A DNA stretch of 9,384 nt from CAZYMF01 sp964648215 (GTDB lineage Bacteria > Desulfobacterota > Binatia > HRBIN30 > JACQVA1), in NCBI GenBank assembly GCA_964648215.1, contig CAZYMF010000191.1, positions 1 to 9,384 on the forward strand. Reading direction: 5' to 3'. Under the pieces are notes generated by a model, which saw only the letters and a list, made by a program, of their open reading frames with translations, had not been told where the DNA came from and did no database searches. This document shows positions 1-5,963 of the stretch, one piece after another. The position numbers and the translations under genes are program-made. Position 1 is the stretch's first letter. Each line of letters begins with the position of its first letter.

Positions 1-302
<302 letters not shown>

Positions 303-303
<1 letters not shown>

Positions 304-1112
304 CAGCGGCCGCTCCCAGCCAGCGCTCCCGAGCGCAGCGCCGGCTCGAGCACGACGATGATGCACAGCGCCGGCACCAACATGATCGCGGCCACCGCGC
401 TGGCCATGCCGGGATAACCGAAGGCGGCGAGGTAGTAGAGCAGCGGCGGTAGCGAGCGATTGGTCACTTGTAACAGCAGCGCATAGGCAAACTCGTCCCA
501 GGAGACAAGGAAGACGAGAATGCCGGCGGCGGCGAGCGACGGGCGTATCAACGGCAGGGTGATGCGCCAGAACGTCCCGAGCTGACTGGCGCCGTCGAGG
601 CGCGCCGCCTCCTCGAGCTCCACCGGCACGCTGCGAAATCCGTTGCGCAGGATGAGAAACGCGAACGGAATGCCGAGCAGCGTGTGCGCCAGCCACAGGC
701 CGAGGCCGGCGGGGTTGTTGTAGAGACTGAGGTGGACGAACAGCGCGGCCAGCGGCACGGCGAGGGCGATCGAGGGAAACAGGCGGGTCAGGATCATCGA
801 GGCGTCGAGGGGGCGATCGAGGCGCGGCCGCCGCGCCGCGCCCCAGGCGGCCGGCAGCGCGATGAGCAGGCTGGAGGCCACGGTGAGCAGGGCGACGAAC
901 AGGCTCAGCGACAGACCCTGGTCGAGACGGATCGTGCTCTGCAGGCCGCGAAAGTTCTCCAGCGTGAGCTGGTGCGGCAGCCAGGTCGGGGGCCAGGCGA
1001 AACTCTCCTTGTCGGGGGTGAACGCCTGCTTGAGGATCAACGCCAGCGGCAGCAGATCGATGGCGGCGACGACGACACCGAGGCCGACCAGGGCCGCCTT
1101 GCTCCGCTTCAT
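303..1112 (-). CDS. ABC sugar importer permease, MalG type
   Basis: A 269-residue inner-membrane permease, the second of the pair forming the transport channel. About six hydrophobic segments can be picked out. The cytoplasmic EAA loop that docks on the ATPase lies at residues 168-187 (EEAARLDGAS then ITLP at 184-187). The length and the late EAA loop match the MalG half of CUT1 importers (BPD_transp_1 family). The ATG at 1112 was chosen because it overlaps the upstream permease stop by four bases (ATGA) and has GGAGGG seven bases ahead of it. An open frame continues upstream of this ATG but is only an out-of-frame reading of the first permease. The sugar specificity cannot be read from this subunit. 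Confidence 0.93.
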
Positions 1113-1963
1113 GCCGCCACCCTCCGGCGCAGCAGGGGCAGCGTGGCGAGCACGCTGAGCAGCGCCAGCAGCGTCGCCGCAGCCGCGGCGGCGCCGTCGT
1201 TCCCGTAGTCGGACCACTGGTGGTAGGCGTAGGTGGACAGCACCGGGACGCCCTCGACGCCGGTGAGCACCAGCGGCGTGGCGAACACCCGCAGCGCGTC
1301 GAGCCCGCGCAGGATCAGCGCCGCGATCAGCGCCGGCCGGAGCAATGGCAGGGTGATGAAGGTGAAGCGGGCGAGGCCGCGCGCGCCGTCGAGCTGCGCC
1401 GCCTCGGCGATCTCCTCGGGGATGGCGCTGAGCGCGGCGAGCAGCAGCAGGAACACCACCGGCGTGACGTGCCAGGCGTCGACGGCGACCACGGTGAGAA
1501 AGGTGAGCGCGCGCCCCGGCAGCAGCCAGTCGACCGGCCCCAGCCCCGCCGCCAGCAGCGCCGCGTTGGCGTAGCCGCGCGGCGCGAAGACGTAGCGCAT
1601 GACGGTGAGAAAGACGATCTCCGGCAGGGCGAAGGGGACGATGACGACGGCGCGCAGCAGCCGCCGCCCGGGAAAGCGCGCCGCCAGGAACACGGCCAGG
1701 GCGAGGCCGAGCGCGAGCTCGACGAGAACGCTGAGCAGCGGCAGGACGACGTTGCCGGCCACGGCGCGCCAGAACAGGTGGTCGTGCCACAGCAGCTCGA
1801 AGTTCACCGCGCTGGGGAAGGCGCCGGTGAGGCCGTCGGTGAAGGCGAGCTTGACGGCGTAGAGCGTCGGGTAGACGAGGAACAGGGCGAGGTAGAGGAC
1901 CACCGGCGCGGCCAGCCAGCCGCTGCGGCCGCCACGGGCGTGGTCCATCGCCTCGGCGCTCAC
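1109..1963 (-). CDS. ABC sugar importer permease, MalF type
   Basis: A 284-residue inner-membrane permease, the first of the importer pair. It has about six hydrophobic segments starting near residue 16 (LAAPVVLYLALFLVYP). The EAA loop is at residues 187-206 (EAAQLDGAR then ITLP). I prefer the GTG start at 1963: it overlaps the stop of the binding-protein gene by four bases (GTGA) and has AGGAG about six bases upstream. The next in-frame ATG (1948) has only a weak ribosome site and would give 279 residues. Its length is near the usual size for SugA/UgpA-like permeases, without the long N-terminal extension of enteric MalF. The class is confident; the substrate is inferred from context. Confidence 0.92.
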   Translation of the reverse strand: MSAEAMDHARGGRSGWLAAPVVLYLALFLVYPTLYAVKLAFTDGLTGAFPSAVNFELLWHDHLFWRAVAGNVVLPLLSVLVELALGLALAVFLAARFPGRRLLRAVVIVPFALPEIVFLTVMRYVFAPRGYANAALLAAGLGPVDWLLPGRALTFLTVVAVDAWHVTPVVFLLLLAALSAIPEEIAEAAQLDGARGLARFTFITLPLLRPALIAALILRGLDALRVFATPLVLTGVEGVPVLSTYAYHQWSDYGNDGAAAAAATLLALLSVLATLPLLRRRVAA

Positions 1964-3108
1964 CGTTTCTCCTCGCTCGCCAGCTTGCGGGCGGCGGCGT
2001 GCAGCGTCGCCGCCGGGTCGGCGTGCTGGAAGACGACGTCGCGGAACGCCTGCTGCCAGGCGCGGCTCAGGCGCGGGTAGTCGGTGCGCTCGGGTCGCGG
2101 GTGAACGTCGTTGCGCATGGCGGCGAAGCCGGCGAGCAGCTCGTTGTCGCCGCCGACGGGCACGTCGGTGCGCGCCGAGAACCAGCCGAGCTCGCGCTGG
2201 AAGCGTTCCTGCGCGTGATGGCCGACGAGAAAGCGCGCTAGCTCGAGGGCGGCGGCGCGGTGCGGCGCGCCGCGCGGCACGGCGATGTAGCCGCCGCCGA
2301 GAACCGTGGCTGCTCCCGCCGGCCCGCGCGGCAGCGGCGCCGAGCGGATGGTCCCGGGCGCTAGCCCCTGGCTGGCATAGAGCGACATGACGAACGGCCA
2401 GTTGAGATGCAGCACGATCTCGCCGCGCGCCATCGCCTCGGCGATCGTCGACTCCTTGAAGGTCTCGCTCTGCGGGTCGAGATAGGGCGCGAGCTGGGCG
2501 AGGAAGCGAAACGCCGCAATGGCGCCGGCGTCGTCGAGCTGCATGCCGCTGCCGCCAGCCTGCCACACGAAGGGGAGCAGATCGCAGGTGAGGCCCTCGT
2601 AGAGCGCGCCCTTCAAGCCGATCTGGCCCGGGTGGTCGCGCGCGACCTGCAGCAGCTCGGCCCAGGTGGCGGGCGGCTTGCCGAGGACCTTGTGGTTGTA
2701 GATCAGCGCCTGCCACGCCAGGCGATGGGGCAGGAAGCGCAGGCCGTCGATGCGCCCGGCAGCGACGGCCTGCGGCACCAGGGCGGCGAGCTCCGGGCCG
2801 AGGTCGGCCTCGGGCAGCACGGCGACGTCACCGGCGGTCATGGCGAGCGAGTAGACGTCGAGCTCGACCAGGTCGAGCGTGCCGCTGCCGGCGAAGGCCT
2901 CGGCCGACAGGGCGCGGCGGATGTCGGCGTACTGCTGCGGCACCACCACCACGTGCCGTCCCGTCTGCTGCTCGAAGTCGGTCAGCACCGAGCGGTAGAC
3001 CGGCAGCTCGCTCGGCAGCAGGGAGACGGCGATGGTCAGCGTGGAGTCGCGGCGGGTGCAGGCGCCGAGGAGCGCCAGAGCCAGGACGAGAGTGGCTCGC
3101 CCGCGCAT
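1960..3108 (-). CDS. ABC importer sugar-binding lipoprotein (family 1 solute-binding protein)
   Basis: A 382-residue extracytoplasmic solute-binding protein that would capture the sugar and deliver it to the two permeases. The N-terminus is a lipoprotein signal: a basic MRGR, a hydrophobic stretch, then LLGAC with the lipidated cysteine at residue 17. The body shows family-1 binding-protein features: an opening beta strand (STLTIAVS), a DFEQQTG segment, LDLVELDVYSLA near residue 80, and the late GGGYIAVPRGAPH motif. The ATG at 3108 is used; a GTG directly before it (3111) is an equal alternative. No strong ribosome site is visible, so translation may be coupled to the phosphatase gene, which ends 16 bases upstream. 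Trehalose, as for mycobacterial LpqY-SugABC, is a reasonable guess from context, but maltose, sucrose or glucosylglycerol cannot be excluded. Confidence 0.9.
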   Translation of the reverse strand: MRGRATLVLALALLGACTRRDSTLTIAVSLLPSELPVYRSVLTDFEQQTGRHVVVVPQQYADIRRALSAEAFAGSGTLDLVELDVYSLAMTAGDVAVLPEADLGPELAALVPQAVAAGRIDGLRFLPHRLAWQALIYNHKVLGKPPATWAELLQVARDHPGQIGLKGALYEGLTCDLLPFVWQAGGSGMQLDDAGAIAAFRFLAQLAPYLDPQSETFKESTIAEAMARGEIVLHLNWPFVMSLYASQGLAPGTIRSAPLPRGPAGAATVLGGGYIAVPRGAPHRAAALELARFLVGHHAQERFQRELGWFSARTDVPVGGDNELLAGFAAMRNDVHPRPERTDYPRLSRAWQQAFRDVVFQHADPAATLHAAARKLASEEKR

Positions 3109-3124
3109 CACGCCGGCAGATGCC

Positions 3125-3946
3125 TCATTGCATGGAGGCGCTGGCCGCCATCCCGCTCATGCGCACGGCCAGCATGGCGCGGACGAAGCGTTGGACCTCC
3201 TCGGGATCGTCCACGCGGTAGCGGGCGCGCGTCGGCTGGTCGGGGTTGCCGACGCGGATGGTGACGGCGTGCGGCGGCAACTGATTGAAGGCGTCCTCGT
3301 CGCTGCGATCGTCGCCGATGTAGATGGGCAGCGCGTTGGGGGCGTGGACGGTGAGCAGGGCGGAGACGGTCTTGCCCTTGTTGGCGTAAGCGGGCCGGAT
3401 CTCGGCGACCTCGGGCCCGTAGGTCAGGCTCAGGCGCACGCCGCGGCGCTGGTAGGTGCGCGCCAGATTGGATACGGTCTGCCGCGCGGTGACGGCGTCG
3501 GGCGCCGAGGCCAGGCGATAGTGGCAGGCGAGTGCCGCGCCCTTGTCCTCGAGCAGGATGCCCGGGCGGGTGCCGACGCTCTGCTGCAGGCTGCGCTTGA
3601 TGCCCGGCAGCAGTGAGCGCAGCATCGCCGTGCCCTCGGCGAGATCGATCTCGCCGTTGGGGAGCTGGATCTCGAGCCCGTGAATGCCGACGTAGAAGAT
3701 GCCCGGGACGTTGAGGAAGCGGCGCAGGTTGTTGACCGGGCGTCCGGAGATCACCGCTACCTGCGTGCCCGGCGTCCGCGCCAGCTCCTGCAGCAGTGCC
3801 GCGGTTCCCGGCAGCGGTGTGGCGTCATCGGGTGTGGATGCGAGGCGGGACAACGTGCCGTCGTAGTCGAGAAAACAGAAAACGCGGCCGGCCCCGGCGA
3901 TTCGTTGAAAGACTCTCGATTCCTCCTCGCGCAGCCACAACGGCAT
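3125..3946 (-). CDS. otsB: Trehalose-6-phosphate phosphatase (HAD superfamily)
   Basis: A 273-residue cytoplasmic HAD phosphatase predicted to hydrolyse trehalose 6-phosphate to trehalose and phosphate. HAD motif I is DYDGTL, with nucleophile D27 and acid/base D29. Motif II is SGR at 67-69, followed by an NN pair. LEDKGAALACHYR lies near 132-144, NKG with K190 supplies the motif III lysine, and GDDRSDED at 211-218 is the magnesium-binding motif IV. Order, spacing and length fit the trehalose-phosphatase family. It is the first gene of the importer operon. No trehalose-6-phosphate synthase (otsA) is in the window, so its substrate must come from elsewhere in the genome or by import. GGAG lies 11 bases upstream of the ATG. 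Related phosphatases acting on glucosylglycerol or mannosylglycerate phosphates are a less likely alternative. Confidence 0.9.
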   Translation of the reverse strand: MPLWLREEESRVFQRIAGAGRVFCFLDYDGTLSRLASTPDDATPLPGTAALLQELARTPGTQVAVISGRPVNNLRRFLNVPGIFYVGIHGLEIQLPNGEIDLAEGTAMLRSLLPGIKRSLQQSVGTRPGILLEDKGAALACHYRLASAPDAVTARQTVSNLARTYQRRGVRLSLTYGPEVAEIRPAYANKGKTVSALLTVHAPNALPIYIGDDRSDEDAFNQLPPHAVTIRVGNPDQPTRARYRVDDPEEVQRFVRAMLAVRMSGMAASASMQ

Positions 3947-3982
3947 TAGTTTCGTGTCTCCGGCAATCTGGATGAGGCGGCC

Positions 3983-4011
3983 AGCTTAGTGACCTTCGCC
4001 CCAGGCCGCAA
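3983..4011 (-). promoter_or_regulatory. Weak candidate sigma70-like promoter for the otsB-importer operon
   Basis: Reading the minus strand, TTGCGG (4011-4006) and TAAGCT (3988-3983) are separated by 17 bases and lie 37 bases ahead of the phosphatase ATG. Each box matches the consensus at only three of six positions, so this is a candidate supported by spacing and place, not by strength. No other clear promoter was seen in the 3947-4080 leader. Confidence 0.2.
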
Positions 4012-4022
4012 CCCCTGAGAAG

Positions 4023-4057
4023 AGCCGAAAGCCAAAAGCTGAAAGCGGAAAGTCGGA
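4023..4057. repeat. Tandem heptamer repeat tract, consensus AGCNGAA
   Basis: Five consecutive heptamers, imperfect but strictly in register, read AGCCGAA, AGCCAAA, AGCTGAA, AGCGGAA and AGTCGGA. The tract lies between the phosphatase operon and the left copy of the long direct repeat and is not within a credible gene. It resembles the short tandemly repeated heptamers (STRR) described in some cyanobacteria in style only, not in sequence. No facing complementary tract is present here, unlike the heptamer hairpin at 8903-8976. Confidence 0.7.
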
Positions 4058-4102
4058 AAGGGAAGAGGAGCAGGGTCACGGCGCGGCCCGGCGGCCGTTG
4101 AA

Positions 4103-4210
4103 GGATCGGCCAATCGTCAATGATTCACTGACCCGATCGTCGATTCCTCCCCCTCTCTGGTCTTCCGGTGCGGGCTTGGGGCATAGAAGGCGAGGGATGG
4201 GAAGCGACCA
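4103..4210. repeat. Long direct repeat, left copy (degenerate copy of the treY 5' region)
   Basis: This stretch aligns with 5855-5963 at a constant offset of 1752 bases until a single-base indel near the end. The core 4110-4185 matches 5862-5937 at 74 of 76 positions (differences at 4142 and 4166). Similarity then falls, but GATGGG and AGCGACCA are shared at the right end. In this copy the bases matching treY's chosen ATG read AGG, and the second ATG (4197) opens only five codons (MGSDH) before TGA. It therefore looks like a dead copy of the treY upstream and start region. The left copy also holds an inverted pair GATCGG/CCGATC (4104-4109 and 4133-4138), which is imperfect in the right copy. 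Confidence 0.9.
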
Positions 4211-5854
4211 CTGACCAGGGCGGAGACCCGCTGCAAGGGCTTCAGGGAAGGCGCACTGTTGGCACGGTTCTCTACCGAGAACGGCATGGACATGCGCGGT
4301 CGGCAGGCTCAAAGGATGGCTCACGTGCTTCGGATTGCTGTCGTGACAATTTCCGTCCTCTTCGCCTCGTTGCCGGCCTCCGCCAACAACTGCATCTATG
4401 TGAGTACGTTTGACGGACTCGCGGTCATTGATGCAGATGCAGCACCGGCCGTTCTCGTCAGGTCGGTCGATGCACCCTATGGTGACAACGGGCCGATACT
4501 AGTAGACCAGAGTCGCCTGCGAGCATACGTACAGTCCGCAGGGCATGCGACGCGCTTTCAAGTTCTCGATTTGGTGACCAACGCAACCGCCGCGGTTGTT
4601 TCGTGTTCAGGAGCGGCATGGTTCACGGCTCGGGTTTTGAGTCCGGACGGCACGCTCCTGTACGGCCTTGCACCCGGCCCCACGACCGACTCGGAAGCGC
4701 TTGCCAGCGTCGAGATCGCCACCGGCGCGGTAACAACCTCCTCGGTCGACGTCACCTCGACCAATCGCGCCCCGCCCTTCATGGACATCACTCCCGATGG
4801 CAAGTATCTGTACGTGGGCATCGAGCATCCGCCCTTTGGAGTCGAGGTCGTCGATACCGCAACCCTCACGGTTGCAGGCACAATAGCCGGACTCACCTAC
4901 AACCCTTTCGCTCTTGCAGTCAGCCCTGATGGACGCCGGGTCTATACTGTGGGTCCGTTCAACACCGTCTCCGTCATCGACACCGGAAGCAACGCGGTCG
5001 TGGACAGCATCACGATCAAAAATTGCCGCACCATCCACGACGTCGAGCGCAACTGCGGCTCCGACAATCTGGCGGTCAGTCCCGACGGCAGCCGCCTCTA
5101 CGTCGCCAACTACAACGACGAAAGCATCGCCGTTGTGGATACCGCCACGGATACGGAACGGTACAGCATCAAGCTGGGTGACCCGAACCTTCTCGGCGAC
5201 AACCACTTGCCCTGCGAGGAATCAAACCCGGACTCTATCGCCGTGTCGCCGGACGGTGGGATCCTTGCGATAAGCCATTCTCTCGCGGACAGCTGCTTAC
5301 GCCAGCCCAACTTCCTGTGGGTTCTTACGGGCGGGTTTGCCGAAAGGGTCACGTTTTCCGATTCGCCTATTCCCGTGTTCTCGAGGATGGCCATCGCCGC
5401 GGTGCCGTCGGGCTGCGCCGGCGGGCCGGTTCCCTGTGCCGGGGACTGCGATGGGTCGGGGACAGTCACGGTCGATGAGCTCATGACGGGCGTGCGCATC
5501 GCCTTGGGCGAGCAATCGTACGTCAACTGCCTGGCGCTCGACGCCGACCACAACGGGCAGGTCACTGTCGACGAGCTGACCGCTGCGGTCGACGCCGCCC
5601 TCAACGGCTGCACGGCCCCGACACCGACCCCGCTGTTGCTCCCCGTGTACCCGTCGAATACGTCCGCTTTCACGCCGACACCCACGCCGACACTCGACCA
5701 AGGCGCCTTCACCGTAGGGCGGCCCGAGCGGTGCTGCCCCTTGTGCGATCGACGGACGATCGACGACGCACGGGCAGCGCGCCGTCGCCGCCGAGCCGTC
5801 CCGCCCGCAGCACTGACGGAGCAGTGCCCTCCAGGTCGCAACGATCGAGTCATC
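4211..5854. other. Repeat-bounded lower-GC segment, probably inserted
   Basis: The 1644 bases between the two direct repeats hold almost all of one gene (the beta-propeller protein) and nothing else recognisable. Hand counts give 52% GC at 4381-4440 against 75% in treY at 6661-6720, and codon choice is visibly less GC-biased. Removing the segment plus one repeat copy would restore a simple divergent otsB/treY intergenic region. I see no transposase, integrase or terminal inverted repeats, so no named mobile-element class is claimed. The bases from 4211 to 4285 ahead of the gene contain no clear promoter. Confidence 0.45.
4267..4282. repeat. Short inverted repeat GTTCTC-TACC-GAGAAC before the beta-propeller gene
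   Basis: A perfect six-base inverted repeat with a four-base centre ends three bases before the ATG at 4286. It could be an operator half-site pair, or an RNA hairpin that hides the first start and favours the ATG at 4316. A six-base stem can also arise by chance. Confidence 0.3.
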
Positions 5855-5875
5855 GGATCCGCCAATCGTCAATGA
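4286..5875 (+). CDS. Secreted YVTN-type beta-propeller protein with dockerin-like calcium-loop pair
   Basis: A 529-residue secreted or surface protein of unknown function. The hydrophobic core IAVVTISVLFASL and an ASA cleavage site at residues 31-33 form a Sec signal peptide. Beta-propeller repeats follow, each marked by a PDG motif: LSPDGTLLYG, ITPDGKYLYV, VSPDGRRVYT, VSPDGSRLYV and VSPDGGILAI. Several are followed by VVDTAT or VIDTGS, as in YVTN/NHL propellers. Two EF-hand-like loops sit at 387-398 (DCDGSGTVTVDE) and 419-430 (DADHNGQVTVDE), with cysteines around them, then two TPTPT linkers. The last 55 or so residues are arginine-rich and unlike the rest, and the stop falls inside the right-hand repeat. 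In-frame ATGs at 4292 and 4316 are alternatives: 4316 gives a canonical 23-residue signal peptide and has GGCAGG eight bases ahead. GC is lower than in neighbouring genes. Confidence 0.82.
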   Translation: MDMRGRQAQRMAHVLRIAVVTISVLFASLPASANNCIYVSTFDGLAVIDADAAPAVLVRSVDAPYGDNGPILVDQSRLRAYVQSAGHATRFQVLDLVTNATAAVVSCSGAAWFTARVLSPDGTLLYGLAPGPTTDSEALASVEIATGAVTTSSVDVTSTNRAPPFMDITPDGKYLYVGIEHPPFGVEVVDTATLTVAGTIAGLTYNPFALAVSPDGRRVYTVGPFNTVSVIDTGSNAVVDSITIKNCRTIHDVERNCGSDNLAVSPDGSRLYVANYNDESIAVVDTATDTERYSIKLGDPNLLGDNHLPCEESNPDSIAVSPDGGILAISHSLADSCLRQPNFLWVLTGGFAERVTFSDSPIPVFSRMAIAAVPSGCAGGPVPCAGDCDGSGTVTVDELMTGVRIALGEQSYVNCLALDADHNGQVTVDELTAAVDAALNGCTAPTPTPLLLPVYPSNTSAFTPTPTPTLDQGAFTVGRPERCCPLCDRRTIDDARAARRRRRAVPPAALTEQCPPGRNDRVIGSANRQ

Positions 5876-5963
5876 TTCACTGACCCGATCGTCAATTCCT
5901 CCCCCTCTCTGGTCTTCGGGTGCGGGCTTGGGGCATAAAATGCCTGAGATGGGGGAGCGACCA
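5855..5963. repeat. Long direct repeat, right copy (treY upstream and start region)
   Basis: Partner of 4103-4210. This copy contains the last codons and stop of the beta-propeller gene, the presumed treY leader, a GGGG ribosome-site candidate and treY's first eight codons. Because it is joined to an intact treY it is probably the original copy. No convincing -10/-35 pair was found in it. If treY's promoter lies within or left of the repeat, the insert would have changed its control. Confidence 0.9.

Noticed and set aside
684..2080. Long plus-strand open frames opposite the permease genes
   Set aside because: Their composition (Arg, Gln, Glu, Gly) is typical of antisense shadows in GC-rich DNA, and the minus-strand proteins there have clear membrane segments and EAA loops.
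4168..4413. 81-codon plus-strand open frame starting in the left repeat
   Set aside because: It overlaps the propeller gene in another frame, lacks a ribosome site and has no recognisable features. It is at most a relic of the copied treY start.
5745..5776. Palindromic patch with repeated CGATCG in the propeller gene tail
   Set aside because: CGATCG is self-complementary and frequent in GC-rich DNA; the longer pairing around it is only five bases, too weak to call an operator or terminator.
4103..5963. Composite transposon or insertion sequence
   Set aside because: There is no transposase, no terminal inverted repeats and no short target duplication; only direct repeats are present, so no mobile-element class can be assigned.
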